Shown here: piece by piece, positions 7,664-17,320 of the stretch
Layout: each line of letters begins with the position of its first letter
Numbering within the stretch: the first letter of the stretch is position 1
Assembly (NCBI RefSeq): GCF_024707505.1
Contig: NZ_CP102604.1
Coordinates: 2,666,001-2,730,000, forward strand
DNA length: 64,000 bases
Origin: Pantoea sp. SOD02
GTDB taxonomy: Bacteria; Pseudomonadota; Gammaproteobacteria; Enterobacterales; Enterobacteriaceae
Direction of reading: 5' to 3'
Translations under genes and position numbers: made by a program
The notes under the pieces: generated by a model
The model's input: only the letters and a program-made list of their open reading frames with translations
The model's database searches: none
What the model was told of the DNA's origin: nothing

Positions 7664-9124
7664 ATGTTAGAGCTTGAACGCCTCCCCGCTGATGTCCAAC
7701 GTCCCGCTTACGATCGCAGCCAACTGAAAACCCGCATGGTGCACATCGGCTTTGGTGCCTTCCATCGTGCGCATCAGGCGCTGGCAACCGATAAGCTGGC
7801 TGCACAAGGCAGCGATTGGGGTTACTGCGAAGTGAATCTCAACAGCGGCACGCTGATTCAGGCGCTACGTCAGCAGGATCTGCTCTATACGCTGACCGAA
7901 ATGGCCGATGAGAGTTTACACACGCGCGTGATTGGCGTGGTGACGCAAGCGCTGCATGGCAAAGGCGACGGCATTGATTCAGTGATTGAGGCGATGAGCC
8001 AGCCGGATGTGGCGATTGTCTCGATGACCGTGACCGAGAAAGGCTATTGCTACATGCCCTCGAGCGGCAAGCTCAATCCCGATCATCCCGATATTGTGCA
8101 CGACCTCGCGAATCCTACTGAGCCACGCTCACTGCCCGGCCTGATTCTGGCGGCCATTATCCGTCGCCGCGAACGCCATCTGCCGCCGTTTAGCGTGATG
8201 TCCTGCGACAACATGCCGGAAAACGGCCATGTCACACGCAACGTGATTACTCAGTTGGCCGAGCGCCACAGCGCTGAACTGGCGGATTATATCCAGACGC
8301 ACATCACCTTCCCTTCAACTATGGTTGATCGCATCGTCCCGGCAATGACCGATCCGGCATTCGACGCGCTGGCCGAACGTTTAGGCAGCCGCGATCCGGT
8401 GGCGGTAGAAGCTGAGCCATTTTTCCAGTGGGTCATTGAAGACAACTTTGTTAACGGACGTCCGGCGTGGGAAAACGCCGGTGCGGAGCTGGTCAGCGAT
8501 GTGCTGCCGTTCGAAGAGATGAAGTTGCGTATGCTTAACGGCAGCCACTCGTTCCTCGCCTATCTCGGTTTTCTCGCCGGTTATGAGCACATCAGCGATT
8601 GCATGGCCGATGCCAGCTATCGTGCGGCGGCGCGTGCATTGATGTTGCAGGATCAGGCACCCACGCTGCGTACGCAGGGCGTCGATCTCGAAGCCTATGC
8701 CGATTCCCTGATTGCACGTTACGAGAATCGCGCCATCAAACATCGTACCTATCAAATCGCCACCGATGGCACGCAAAAGCTGCCGCAGCGTCTGCTGGAT
8801 AGCGCACGCTGGCATCTGCGCAACGGCACTTCATGCGACTTTGTGTTGCTGGGTGTGGCGGGCTGGATGCGCTACGTCAGCGGCGTGGATGAGCAAGGCC
8901 AGGCGATTGAGATTCGCGATCCGCTGAAAGATCAGTTGGCAAATATCGTGGCCAACAGTGAGGACGGTGCAGCGCGCGTTAAAGCATTGCTCGGCCTAAA
9001 CGCGGTGTTCGGCGACGATCTGCAGCAGCAGCCGGCCTTTGTCTCACGCGTGACCGAACTCTATCAGCAGCTGGTGCATCAGGGCGCGCGCGCCACGGTG
9101 CAAAGCCTCGTCACACAAGGCTAA
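7664..9124 (+). CDS. ydfI: YdfI-like mannitol dehydrogenase-family oxidoreductase (fructuronate reductase type)
   Basis: A 486-residue polyol dehydrogenase of the long-chain mannitol dehydrogenase family, close to E. coli YdfI. Seen are the N-terminal IGFGAFHRAHQ nucleotide-binding motif, SCDNMPENGHV, and the catalytic-domain segment EEMKLRMLNGSHSFLAYLG with the K..N...H residues of this family. Relatives interconvert D-fructuronate/D-mannonate or tagaturonate/altronate, so a ketouronate/aldonate step in the rsp pathway is likely. The ATG at 7664 is chosen because AAAAGGAATGATT supplies the ribosome site and it matches the YdfI start; the in-frame start 18 bases upstream lies within the hairpin edge. 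Confidence 0.9.
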   Translation: MLELERLPADVQRPAYDRSQLKTRMVHIGFGAFHRAHQALATDKLAAQGSDWGYCEVNLNSGTLIQALRQQDLLYTLTEMADESLHTRVIGVVTQALHGKGDGIDSVIEAMSQPDVAIVSMTVTEKGYCYMPSSGKLNPDHPDIVHDLANPTEPRSLPGLILAAIIRRRERHLPPFSVMSCDNMPENGHVTRNVITQLAERHSAELADYIQTHITFPSTMVDRIVPAMTDPAFDALAERLGSRDPVAVEAEPFFQWVIEDNFVNGRPAWENAGAELVSDVLPFEEMKLRMLNGSHSFLAYLGFLAGYEHISDCMADASYRAAARALMLQDQAPTLRTQGVDLEAYADSLIARYENRAIKHRTYQIATDGTQKLPQRLLDSARWHLRNGTSCDFVLLGVAGWMRYVSGVDEQGQAIEIRDPLKDQLANIVANSEDGAARVKALLGLNAVFGDDLQQQPAFVSRVTELYQQLVHQGARATVQSLVTQG

Positions 9125-9185
9125 GCGCCTGCACAAATGTGTAGCGCAGACGCAGCGTGCTGATTAGACTGAACCTTTCTTAACG

Positions 9186-9203
9186 GGCTGGCAGATGCCA
9201 GCC
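9186..9203 (+). other. Palindrome between ydfI and rspR
   Basis: GGCTGGCA-GA-TGCCAGCC, an 8-bp inverted repeat 20 bp before the rspR ATG. It could be a transcript hairpin or an autoregulatory operator; no T tract follows. Confidence 0.4.
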
Positions 9204-9222
9204 GTAATACGGATATTGCTGC

Positions 9223-9909
9223 ATGTCGACTGCCTATACCATAACCACCAGCGAACCGGTAAATCAGCAGATCTATCGTTATCTGCGCAAAGATATTGTG
9301 ACCTGCGTAATTCATCCGGGCTCGCTGCTGTCGGAGAAGGAAGTGTCGGCGCGTTTTAACGTATCGCGTCAGCCGGTACGTGAAGCTTTCATCAAGCTGG
9401 CGGAAGCCGGATTGGTGCAGGTGTTACCGCAGCGCGGAACTTTCGTACGCAAAATCTCCGCTCAGCGCGTGGCCGACGGCCGCTTTATCCGTGAAGCAGT
9501 AGAGATTGCCGTGGTACGCCGCGCCGCGCAGGAGATTGGTGCCAGCGGATTGATGGCGCTGGAGCATAACCTGCAGCTGCAGCGTCTCGCCGCTGAACGT
9601 CATGACAGCCAGGCCTTCTTAGGGCTGGATGATGAGTTTCACCGCCTGATTGCGGAAGGGATTAACTGCCTGCTGGCGTGGGAAACGGTGGAGAACATTA
9701 AAGCCACCATGGACCGCGTGCGTTTTCTGACCTTAAGCGAAGTGTCGCCGCCGGAGCGTTTGATTCAGCAGCATGAAGATATTTATAACGCGTTGAAAGC
9801 GCATGATGTTGAAGCCGCTGAGAGCGCGATGCGCCGTCATCTGCAGGAGATGATTTTGACCATTACGCCGATTGCCGAGCGTAATAGTGAGTGGTTTGAA
9901 GCGCCGTGA
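9223..9909 (+). CDS. rspR: RspR-like GntR/FCD transcriptional regulator
   Basis: A 228-residue GntR-family regulator, the same length as E. coli RspR (YdfH). The winged helix is at about residues 10-80, with SEKEVSARFNVSRQPVREAFIKLAEAGLVQVLPQRGTF split here by motif: SRQPVREA is the recognition helix. An FCD ligand-binding domain follows, with the metal-site residues of ELDDEFHRL type seen as GLDDEFHRL and a C-terminal HxxE/H pattern. RspR represses rspAB in E. coli. Here it closes the rspB-MFS-ydfI row on the same strand, consistent with local control by a hexonate effector. Confidence 0.9.
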   Translation: MSTAYTITTSEPVNQQIYRYLRKDIVTCVIHPGSLLSEKEVSARFNVSRQPVREAFIKLAEAGLVQVLPQRGTFVRKISAQRVADGRFIREAVEIAVVRRAAQEIGASGLMALEHNLQLQRLAAERHDSQAFLGLDDEFHRLIAEGINCLLAWETVENIKATMDRVRFLTLSEVSPPERLIQQHEDIYNALKAHDVEAAESAMRRHLQEMILTITPIAERNSEWFEAP

Positions 9910-9917
9910 TTTGAAGA

Positions 9918-9970
9918 GGTCGCCATAAATGGCGACCCTACGTAGGGTCAGCATTTATGCTGACCTTTTT
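9918..9970. repeat. REP-like palindrome pair with T tract (copy 3)
   Basis: Two units joined by CTACGTAG: GGTCGCCAT-AA-ATGGCGACC (9918-9937) and the variant GGTCAGCAT-TT-ATGCTGACC (9946-9965), followed by TTTTT. The arms of the second unit changed on both sides, keeping the stem paired. It separates the convergent rspR and fbaB genes and likely terminates transcription. Confidence 0.85.
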
Positions 9971-9974
9971 ACAT

Positions 9975-11027
9975 TTAGGCTATGGTCACATCTTTTGACA
10001 GATAAACATCCTGCACCGCATTAATCAGCTGCACGCCCTCTTTCAACGTCTTCTTAAACGCCTTGCGCCCCAGAATCAGCCCCATACCGCCAGCACGCTT
10101 GTTGATCACCGCCGTACGCACTGACTCCGCGATATCCGTTTCCCCGGCAGATGCGCCACCGGAATTGATCAATCCCGCGCGCCCCATATAGCAGTTCGCT
10201 AACTGGTAACGCACCAAATCAATCAGGTTCTCGCTGGTCAGCTTGCTGTAGACGCGCTCATCGGTGTGACCAAACTTCACCGCGTTATAACCGCCGTTAT
10301 TCTCGGCCATCTTCTGCTTCACGATATCCGCACCAATGGTCGCCGCCAGATGGTTGGCCTGACCGGTTAAATCGGCGCTGGCATGATAATCGACGCCGTC
10401 TTTTTTAAACGCATCATTACGCAGATAGGCCCACAGCACCGTCACCATTCCCAGCTCGTGCGCGCGTTCAAAAGCCGCCGAAATCTCTTCAATCTGACGA
10501 CGCGATTGCTCAGAGCCAAAGTAGATGGTGGCGCCAACCGCCACCGCGCCCAGATTAAAGGCCTGCTCAACGCTGGCGTACAGCGTCTGGTCATATTGCG
10601 TCGGATAGCTCAGGGTTTCGTTATGGTTTAGCTTCACCATAAACGGAATGCGGTGCGCATAGCGACGTGAAACTGAGGCCAACACGCCGTAGGTGGATGC
10701 CACGCAGTTACAGCCGGCTTCAATCGCCAGCTCAACGATGTTTTTCGGATCGAAATAAGCCGGGTTCGCCGCAAAGGAGGCACCCGCCGAGTGCTCAACG
10801 CCCTGATCGACCGGCAGAATCGACAAATAGCCGGTGCCAGCCAAACGTCCGGTGTTGTACAGCGTTTGCATGTTGCGCAGTACGGTGGGAGAACGATTGT
10901 TGTCAATCATCACGCGATCAACATAATCCGCGCCTGGTAAATAGAGGCTATCCGCTGGAATGGTCATGCAGCGATGTTGAAGAAGGCTGTCCGCCTCTTT
11001 GCCCAATAACTGTACGATGTCCGTCAT
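9975..11027 (-). CDS. fbaB: Fructose-bisphosphate aldolase class I
   Basis: FbaB splits fructose-1,6-bisphosphate to dihydroxyacetone phosphate and glyceraldehyde-3-phosphate by Schiff-base chemistry, mainly during gluconeogenic growth. The product has 350 residues, like E. coli FbaB, and shows the DhnA-type motifs [22 protein letters not shown] and [12 protein letters not shown], the last two with candidate active-site lysines, plus the phosphate-binding [12 protein letters not shown]. The start at 11027 follows a good AGGAGCGAAC. It is monocistronic and in the E. coli order relative to thiD-thiM. Confidence 0.95.
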   Translation of the reverse strand: MTDIVQLLGKEADSLLQHRCMTIPADSLYLPGADYVDRVMIDNNRSPTVLRNMQTLYNTGRLAGTGYLSILPVDQGVEHSAGASFAANPAYFDPKNIVELAIEAGCNCVASTYGVLASVSRRYAHRIPFMVKLNHNETLSYPTQYDQTLYASVEQAFNLGAVAVGATIYFGSEQSRRQIEEISAAFERAHELGMVTVLWAYLRNDAFKKDGVDYHASADLTGQANHLAATIGADIVKQKMAENNGGYNAVKFGHTDERVYSKLTSENLIDLVRYQLANCYMGRAGLINSGGASAGETDIAESVRTAVINKRAGGMGLILGRKAFKKTLKEGVQLINAVQDVYLSKDVTIA

Positions 11028-11174
11028 GTTCGCTCCTGATAAATGGCTGGATTGGAACCGGCCGATGCCGATTCGCCCCCAACAGCCTGGACCGGAAAGC
11101 GCCAGGCTGGCAAATTGCTGACTCCATTTTTCAGACGGATGCGCAGTGAAAAAGCGGCAATCTGGCGTTACGCC

Positions 11175-11975
11175 CTACCACCATTTATGGAAATGGTGCA
11201 CCGGCCCAATGCCTTTACCGACCTCCAGCGAATCGGCGTGCAGCAGCGCCTGTTGTAGCCAAGCTTTGGCTTCGGCCACCGTTGCCGCCCAATCATCATG
11301 ACGCGGACGCAACGCTGCCAGCGCCGCAGAGAGCGAGCAACCGGTGCCGTGTGTGTGGCGCGTATTAACACGCGGCGCGGTAAAGCGCTGGCGTCCGTCG
11401 CGCGTAATCAGCCAATCCGGACTTTCGGCATCGCTGAGATGTCCGCCCTTCATCAGCACCGCTTCACAGCCGAGATCGAGCAGCGCATCGCCCTGCTGCA
11501 ACATGGTTTTCTCATCCTGCGCCATCGCGCGTCCCAGCAGCGCAGCGGCTTCCGGCAGGTTTGGCGTGATCAGCGATACCTGCGGCAGCAGCAATTCGCG
11601 CACGCTGGCTACGGCATCTGGCGACAGCAGCGCATCGCCGCTTTTGGCTATCATCACCGTATCCAGCACCACAAACGGCAGGCTGGCCCGTTTCAGCCGC
11701 TCGGCGACCACCTCGACAATCGCGGTTTCGGACAGCATGCCGATCTTCGCGGCATCGATGCGCACATCATCCAGCACCGAATCGAGCTGTGCGCCGACAA
11801 AATCTGGTTCGATGCGATAGACCGATTGCACACCACAGGTGTTTTGCGCCACCAGCGCGGTAATAACGCTGGTGCCATAAGCGCCTAATGCGGAGAAGGC
11901 TTTGAGATCGGCCTGAATACCCGCGCCGCCGCTCGGATCGGTACCGGCAATGGTCAATGCGTTGATGCGTTTCAT
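11175..11975 (-). CDS. thiD: Hydroxymethylpyrimidine/phosphomethylpyrimidine kinase
   Basis: ThiD phosphorylates HMP and HMP-phosphate to HMP-PP for thiamine synthesis. The 266-residue ribokinase-like protein begins [19 protein letters not shown] and holds the [13 protein letters not shown] anion-hole motif near the C-terminus. The ATG at 11975 overlaps the thiM stop (ATGA), indicating translational coupling; a longer start inside thiM is unlikely. The stretch from 11028 to 11174 between thiD and fbaB shows no gene and no clear terminator. Confidence 0.95.
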   Translation of the reverse strand: MKRINALTIAGTDPSGGAGIQADLKAFSALGAYGTSVITALVAQNTCGVQSVYRIEPDFVGAQLDSVLDDVRIDAAKIGMLSETAIVEVVAERLKRASLPFVVLDTVMIAKSGDALLSPDAVASVRELLLPQVSLITPNLPEAAALLGRAMAQDEKTMLQQGDALLDLGCEAVLMKGGHLSDAESPDWLITRDGRQRFTAPRVNTRHTHGTGCSLSAALAALRPRHDDWAATVAEAKAWLQQALLHADSLEVGKGIGPVHHFHKWW

Positions 11976-12757
11976 GCTTTCACCTCCAGCGTCCACAACA
12001 TATCGAGGAAGGCAGCGACAAAGCTGCCCGGCCCTGCGACCTGGCGTGCTGCCAGCTCACCGGCCAACGACATCACGCGGCAAGCCGCAGCCACATGTTG
12101 CAGGCGATCGCCTGGCAAGCTGGTGAAGGCCGCCACCACCGCCGACAACGCGCAACCTGTACCAACCACGCGCGTCATTAGCGGGCTGCCGCCGGGAATT
12201 GCCAGGGTTTGCGCGCCGTCGGTGACGTAATCGACTTCACCGGTCACTGCCACAATTGTTTTGAAATCACGTGCCAGCTGCTGAGCTGCGCTCAGCGCGG
12301 CATCGGCCTGATGCAGGCTGTCCACGCCGCGTCCGCCGGTTGCCTGATGCGCCAGGGCGAGAATTTCTGAAGCGTTACCGCGAATCGCCGACGGTTGCAG
12401 GCTCAGCAACTGCTGGCAAAATTCAGTGCGCAGGCTTAATGCGCCGACCGCCACCGGATCCAGCGTCCACGGCGTGCCTGCCGCTTGCGCTGCTTGCACC
12501 GCCGCCAGCATCGCATCACGACGATCGCAGGTTAAGGTGCCTACGTTGATCAACACCGCATCGGCAAAACCGGCAAACTGCGCCGCTTCCTCGGGATCGA
12601 TCACCATCGCGGGTGAGGCTTGCAGTGCCAGCAGCACGTTGGCGGTAAAGGTTTGCACCACGTCATTGGTCATGCAGTGCACCAGCGGCGCTTGCTGACG
12701 CAGCAGTTGCAGAGAGTGCGCGAGTTGCGCGGGGGAAAGAAGGTCAGGCTGTTTCAT
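11972..12757 (-). CDS. thiM: Hydroxyethylthiazole kinase
   Basis: ThiM phosphorylates 4-methyl-5-(2-hydroxyethyl)thiazole to salvage the thiazole half of thiamine. The 261-residue protein shows [18 protein letters not shown] near the N-terminus, TLDPVAVGA in the middle and [15 protein letters not shown] with the catalytic cysteine near residue 190-200, all typical of ThiM. It is the first gene of a two-gene thiM-thiD operon controlled by the TPP riboswitch directly upstream, so the pair should be shut off by thiamine pyrophosphate. Confidence 0.96.
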   Translation of the reverse strand: MKQPDLLSPAQLAHSLQLLRQQAPLVHCMTNDVVQTFTANVLLALQASPAMVIDPEEAAQFAGFADAVLINVGTLTCDRRDAMLAAVQAAQAAGTPWTLDPVAVGALSLRTEFCQQLLSLQPSAIRGNASEILALAHQATGGRGVDSLHQADAALSAAQQLARDFKTIVAVTGEVDYVTDGAQTLAIPGGSPLMTRVVGTGCALSAVVAAFTSLPGDRLQHVAAACRVMSLAGELAARQVAGPGSFVAAFLDMLWTLEVKA

Positions 12758-12799
12758 AAGGCTCCCAACCGGCGATCAAGAAGGCGAATGCGGTCAGGC

Positions 12800-12880
12800 A
12801 TCTGACTTCCCTACGCTGGCATTATCCAGATCAGGTCAGCGGGTGTATCTCAGCCCTGTATTAGAGGGGCACCCCGAGTC
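12800..12880 (-). promoter_or_regulatory. TPP riboswitch (THI element)
   Basis: Read on the minus strand, the leader has every conserved THI-box block in order: ACTCGGGGTGCCCCTC, GGCTGAGA (pyrimidine-sensing thi box), ACCCGCTGACCTGATC and GGATAATGCCAGCGTAGGGA. This matches the aptamer of E. coli thiM, where TPP binding hides the Shine-Dalgarno. About 40 bases separate the aptamer from the thiM ATG, with GGGAGCC as the ribosome site, and no obvious terminator hairpin lies between, so control at translation is likely. Confidence 0.97.
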
Positions 12881-12895
12881 AAAACTACGTTGGCG

Positions 12896-12924
12896 AGCAT
12901 AGGGAACAAGCCAGATGAAAGCAA
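12896..12924 (-). promoter_or_regulatory. thiM promoter
   Basis: On the minus strand TTGCTT (-35), an exact 17-bp spacer and TATGCT (-10) place the transcript start near 12889, just in front of the riboswitch aptamer. Confidence 0.7.
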
Positions 12925-13058
12925 GCTATCGACACTTTACCTGTGGATCTTGCTCGCAAAGTTACATTTTACAGGTTCATCTAACTGATTGAATAAAGTC
13001 CTTAAAAACCCTTCTTTTTGCGTGCCATGTCATACTTTGTAATAAATTCCATTGATAA

Positions 13059-13071
13059 TTCGCGTCGCGAA
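13059..13071 (+). promoter_or_regulatory. Candidate NagC/Mlc-type operator upstream of chiP
   Basis: TTCGCG-T-CGCGAA, a 6-1-6 palindrome flanked by A/T (AA before, AAAAA after), resembles operators of the ROK repressors NagC and Mlc. It sits about 85 bp before the chiP ATG. NagC control would suit chitooligosaccharide genes, but the match is by eye. The 397-bp gap from 12758 to 13154 otherwise contains the thiM riboswitch and promoter and the chiP leader. Confidence 0.45.
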
Positions 13072-13154
13072 AAAAAGCATCCCCCACAACTTGTTTCATG
13101 ACGAAACAATACGGATTTATTAATTGTTCATGGAAGCATCACGGAGGATTTGCT

Positions 13155-14552
13155 ATGCGTCGGATTCCACGCGCGCCGCTCTCTGCGGCCATTATCTCTG
13201 CCCTGTTTGCCGGTACTTTTGTCCCTGTTCCCTCCGCCCACGCCACGGGTTTTGTCGAAGATTCCACACTCTCTGGCAACCTGTTTTACTGGCAACGCCA
13301 GCGCGATCGTAAAGAGATGGATCCGCAAAAAGGCGCGTACGGTCAGTACGATGCCAATCTGCATCACGCCTCTGCTAACGCCAATCTCGACTTCTCATCC
13401 GGTTATGCCGGTGATGTGATTGGCCTCGATCTGGCGGCATTTGGCGCAGTGGAGTTAAGCAATGGCGGCCCGGCAGCACCGAATGAAATTGGTTTCAGCA
13501 ATGCCCGTACACGCTGGGACGAGGACTGGAGCGGAGATAAGAGCGGCTTAAGTCTTTATAAAGCGGCGATCAAGGCAAAATGGCAGGATAACTGGCTGCG
13601 CGCAGGCTATCTGCAACCCAGCGGACAGACGCTGCTGGCACCGCACTGGAGTTTCCTGCCCGGCACCTATCGCGGCGTTGAAGCAGGCACCGTCTTCGAT
13701 TTCAGCGATGCGGGCGCCCTTTCCGTCTCCTGGATGTGGACGGACGAATACAAAGCGCCGTGGTATCGCGACATGTACAACTTCCGCAAAGCCGATGGCG
13801 TGACGGAGATTCCGTGGCTGCAATCCTTTGGTGCCAAATACGATTTCAAAAACTCGCTGGTGCTGGAAGGCGCATACGGCCAGGCGGCAAATTACATGGA
13901 TCAGTATTTTGCCAAAGCCTCTTATCAGTTGCCGCTGGCCGATGCGCCATTGCGCACCAGCTATCAGTTTTACGGCGCGAAAGATCGTGACAACAGCGGC
14001 GTGGGCCAGGTCAACGATGTTTACGATGGCCTCGCCTGGCTGCAGGCGCTGACCTTCGGCTACACGATGGGCGCGTTCGATTTCCGTCTCGAAGGCACAT
14101 GGGTAAAAGCCGAAGGTAATCAGGGCTTCTTCCTGCAGCGTATGACGCCGTCCTATGCCAGCTCGAATGGCCGCATGGATGTGTGGTGGGATTCCCGCTC
14201 TGACTGGAACGCCAACGGTGAGAAAGCGTTATTCGCCGGTGTGATGGTCGATCTTGGGCACTGGCAATTACCCGGCTGGCAAGTCGGTACGTCGTACGCT
14301 TACGGCTGGGACGCTAAGCCTTCCACTAATCCGATTTACGACCAAAACCAGCGCCTGAAAGAGTCGGCGTGGAGCATGGACCTGGTTTACACCATCCAGC
14401 AAGGCCGCGCCAAAGACACGCAATTCAAACTGCACTACACCCGCTACGACAATCACAGCGATCTTCCCAGCTACAGCGGCGGTTACGGCAACATCTTCCA
14501 GGACGAGAAAGACATCAAATTTATGGTCGTCGCGCCATTCACCCTGTTTTGA
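13155..14552 (+). CDS. chiP: Chitoporin ChiP (OprD-family outer membrane porin)
   Basis: A 465-residue outer membrane beta-barrel for uptake of chitooligosaccharides, close to E. coli ChiP (468 residues). The N-terminus is a signal peptide ending AHA before residue 31. The mature start [22 protein letters not shown], in shorter blocks DSTLSG and YWQRQRDRK, is the ChiP/OprD signature. The C-terminus [11 protein letters not shown] ends in phenylalanine as barrel proteins do. ATG 13155 has GGAGG in front; the reading frame upstream to 13098 has no signal. In E. coli the ribosome site is silenced by the sRNA ChiX; the GGAGGATTT here could pair with the ChiX U-rich/CCUC region, but this was not verified. 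It heads the row that continues with chb. Confidence 0.93.
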   Translation: MRRIPRAPLSAAIISALFAGTFVPVPSAHATGFVEDSTLSGNLFYWQRQRDRKEMDPQKGAYGQYDANLHHASANANLDFSSGYAGDVIGLDLAAFGAVELSNGGPAAPNEIGFSNARTRWDEDWSGDKSGLSLYKAAIKAKWQDNWLRAGYLQPSGQTLLAPHWSFLPGTYRGVEAGTVFDFSDAGALSVSWMWTDEYKAPWYRDMYNFRKADGVTEIPWLQSFGAKYDFKNSLVLEGAYGQAANYMDQYFAKASYQLPLADAPLRTSYQFYGAKDRDNSGVGQVNDVYDGLAWLQALTFGYTMGAFDFRLEGTWVKAEGNQGFFLQRMTPSYASSNGRMDVWWDSRSDWNANGEKALFAGVMVDLGHWQLPGWQVGTSYAYGWDAKPSTNPIYDQNQRLKESAWSMDLVYTIQQGRAKDTQFKLHYTRYDNHSDLPSYSGGYGNIFQDEKDIKFMVVAPFTLF

Positions 14553-14603
14553 CCCCGATCTGGCAGGAGCCAGAGACTTACCTCCGTGGAGAAGGATAAC
14601 AAC

Positions 14604-17267
14604 ATGAAAAAATTAAAAATCAGTTTACTGGCGCTGAGCGTGATGGGCCTTGCCGCCTGCAGTTCATCCCCGCGCAGTAATCAGCAGGTCGTCGACCAAA
14701 TCAGCCAGTTCGGCGTGCAGTATCAGGTCACTGACAATCAGGCTGCCGATCACGGCGTGAATTGCGCGAAACTCGGTGCCGATTGGGCATCCTGCAATAC
14801 CGCCACCATTACGCTGACCAACAACGGCCCGGCGCTCACCAGCAAAAACTGGGCGATCTACATGAGCAACGTGCACGAAACGCTGCGGGTCGATAACGAT
14901 CAGTTCAAAATGACGCACATCGTCGGCGATCTCACCCGCCTGGAACCGACGGAAAAATTCAAAGGTATCGCGGCTGGCGAGTCGATTGAGATCCCGATCG
15001 TCAATGAATACTGGCAGCTGTTTATCACTGACGTGATGCCGCGCTGGTACGTCACCGCCGCCAATGCCTCGCCAAAAATCATCACCAGCACCGATACCGA
15101 AAACCTCAGCGACTTCGTTAAGCCGTTTGGTGACCAATGGAAGCGCATTGCCGACGATAAAAACGTGCTGATGCTGCCGCAAAGTCGCTTCACCAGGAAT
15201 GCCGATGTGGCGCAGCTGCCGGCTAGTGCACTACGCGGACAAATCACCCCAACGCCGCGCACGGTGAAAGTTCATGCTGCCGATGTCGATCTGAGCCGTG
15301 GCGTCACTTTGCATCTGGATGTATTGGCGAACAATCAAGCCGATGCGGTTAAGCAGCGCTTCGATTTGATGGGGCTCAAACAGCAGTCAGCGGGTTATGC
15401 CGTGCATACTCGTATCGCTGTTAATCATTTCCGTGGCGCAGATGCGGTTTCTGGTGCTTATGAACTGCGCATCACGCCACGCGGCACCGATATCATTGGT
15501 TACGACCAGGCGGGCGTCTATTACGGCTTGATGTCGTTACTCTCGCTGGTGCCCGCTGAGGGCAAACCGATTATCGCCACGCTTGAAGCCAAAGATGCCC
15601 CGCGCTTTGCCTATCGCGGCGCCTTCCTCGATGTGGCGCGTAACTTCCACAGCAAGCAAGCGGTGCTGCGCATGCTCGATCAGATGGCGGCGTGGAAGAT
15701 GAATAAATTCCACTTCCACCTGACCGATGATGAAGCCTGGCGCATTGAAATTCCCGGTCTGCCAGAGTTGACCGATGTGGGCAGCAAGCGCTGTCACGAT
15801 CTCACCGAGCAGCAATGTCTGCTGCCGCAATTGGGTTCTGGTCCGTTCACGGATAACAACGGAACCGGGCATTTCAGCCGCGCCGATTATATTGAGATCG
15901 TCAAATACGCGCAGGCGCGCAATATCGAAGTGATCCCAGAGATCGATATGCCTGCGCACGCGCGTGCTGCGGTGATTTCGATGGAAGCGCGTTATCAGCA
16001 ATACATGAAGGCGGGTAAACCGCAGCAGGCCAGTGAATATCGTCTGGTGGATCCAACCGATACCTCGAATACCCGTTCCGTACAGTTATACGACCGCACC
16101 AGCTATCTCAATCCTTGCCTTGATTCCTCAAAGCGCTTTGTCGATAAAGTGATTGGTGAAGTGCAGGCGATGCACCGTGAAGCGGGCCAACCGTTGACCA
16201 CCTGGCACTTTGGCGGTGATGAAGCGAAAAATATCCGCCTCGGAACCGGCTACAGCGATGTTAAGAACCCGAAAGCGGGAACGGGCATTTTAGACCAAAG
16301 CAAAGAAGACAAACCTTGGGCAAAATCTCAGGTCTGCCAGGCGGTAGTGAAGTCCGGCAAGGTTGAAGATCTGGAGCATTTACCAAGCCACTTCGCGCTG
16401 GAAGTGAGCAAAATGGTGAAAGCGCACGGCATTCCGGTAATGCAGGCCTGGCAAGATGGGCTGAAAGATGCAGCCGACGCGCACGCCTTCGCCACCTCGC
16501 GCGTACGCGTTAACTTCTGGGACACGCTCTATTGGGGCGGCTTTGACACCGCTAACGACTGGACGATGAAAGATTATGAAGTGGTGATCTCGAATCCGGA
16601 TTACGTCTATATGGACTTCCCGTACGAAGTGAACCCTAACGAGCGCGGCTATTACTGGGGAACGCGTTTTAGCGATGAGCGCAAGATGTTTGGCTTCGCA
16701 CCGGACAACCTGCCGCAGAACGCGGAAACCTCGGTAGATCGCGATGGCAAAACCTTTGATGCCACCTCGAATAAGCCGTGGTCGGGCGCATACGGTATTT
16801 CGGTACAGTTGTGGAGTGAAACCACGCGTACCGATCAGCAGATGGATTACATGGTGTTCCCACGCCTGCTGTCGGTGGCTGAACGTGGCTGGCACCGCGC
16901 GGAGTGGGAGCTGGATTATCAACAGGGCCGCACTTTCAAAGGCGGCGAAACCCACTTCGTTAACCAGCAACAGCGCAATCAGGACTGGCAGCGTTTCGCC
17001 AACCTGTTAGGCCAGCGTGAATTGGGCAAGATGGATAAAGCCGGTATTCACTATCGTCTGCCGGTGCCGGGCGCGCGCGTGGAGAATGGCACGCTGACCA
17101 TGAACATTGCGCTGCCAGGACTGCCGCTGGAGTACAGCGTGGATAACGGGAAAAACTGGCAACGTTATCTGCCGCATGCCAAACCGACCATCATCGCCGC
17201 CGATAAAGTCTGGGTGCGTAGCGTGAGTCCGGATGGCAAACGTTTCAGCCGCGCAGAAGCACTTTAA
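14604..17267 (+). CDS. chb: Chitobiase (beta-N-acetylhexosaminidase, GH20), lipoprotein
   Basis: A GH20 N,N'-diacetylchitobiase that splits GlcNAc dimers. The 887-residue product matches the Serratia enzyme in length and layout. There is a lipoprotein signal with lipobox LAAC (C19, followed by Ser, so outer membrane), a CHB_HEX carbohydrate-binding domain (about 30-190), a GH20b domain, the TIM barrel with HFHLTDDEAWR and the catalytic pair D539-E540 in WHFGGDEA, and a C-terminal immunoglobulin-like domain (YSVDNGKNWQRY). D539-E540 has the same numbering as in Serratia. AAGGA precedes the ATG at 14604. It follows chiP by 51 bp, so porin and periplasmic-side hydrolase are co-expressed; the E. 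coli chiQ lipoprotein is replaced by this enzyme. Confidence 0.94.
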   Translation: MKKLKISLLALSVMGLAACSSSPRSNQQVVDQISQFGVQYQVTDNQAADHGVNCAKLGADWASCNTATITLTNNGPALTSKNWAIYMSNVHETLRVDNDQFKMTHIVGDLTRLEPTEKFKGIAAGESIEIPIVNEYWQLFITDVMPRWYVTAANASPKIITSTDTENLSDFVKPFGDQWKRIADDKNVLMLPQSRFTRNADVAQLPASALRGQITPTPRTVKVHAADVDLSRGVTLHLDVLANNQADAVKQRFDLMGLKQQSAGYAVHTRIAVNHFRGADAVSGAYELRITPRGTDIIGYDQAGVYYGLMSLLSLVPAEGKPIIATLEAKDAPRFAYRGAFLDVARNFHSKQAVLRMLDQMAAWKMNKFHFHLTDDEAWRIEIPGLPELTDVGSKRCHDLTEQQCLLPQLGSGPFTDNNGTGHFSRADYIEIVKYAQARNIEVIPEIDMPAHARAAVISMEARYQQYMKAGKPQQASEYRLVDPTDTSNTRSVQLYDRTSYLNPCLDSSKRFVDKVIGEVQAMHREAGQPLTTWHFGGDEAKNIRLGTGYSDVKNPKAGTGILDQSKEDKPWAKSQVCQAVVKSGKVEDLEHLPSHFALEVSKMVKAHGIPVMQAWQDGLKDAADAHAFATSRVRVNFWDTLYWGGFDTANDWTMKDYEVVISNPDYVYMDFPYEVNPNERGYYWGTRFSDERKMFGFAPDNLPQNAETSVDRDGKTFDATSNKPWSGAYGISVQLWSETTRTDQQMDYMVFPRLLSVAERGWHRAEWELDYQQGRTFKGGETHFVNQQQRNQDWQRFANLLGQRELGKMDKAGIHYRLPVPGARVENGTLTMNIALPGLPLEYSVDNGKNWQRYLPHAKPTIIAADKVWVRSVSPDGKRFSRAEAL

Positions 17268-17275
17268 ACCTGATT

Positions 17276-17301
17276 CGCCCCTCGCTGGAGTGCAAGGGGC
17301 G
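17276..17301 (+). other. Intercistronic hairpin after chb
   Basis: CGCCCCT (17276-17282) pairs with AGGGGCG (17295-17301). No T tract follows, and the next gene starts 20 bp later, so partial termination or mRNA protection is more likely than a full stop. Confidence 0.55.
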
Positions 17302-17320
17302 GAAACTGACAAGGATGTCG

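Noticed and set aside
11028..11174. Search for a terminator or small gene between thiD and fbaB
   Set aside because: No stem with T tract and no frame with a ribosome site could be supported.
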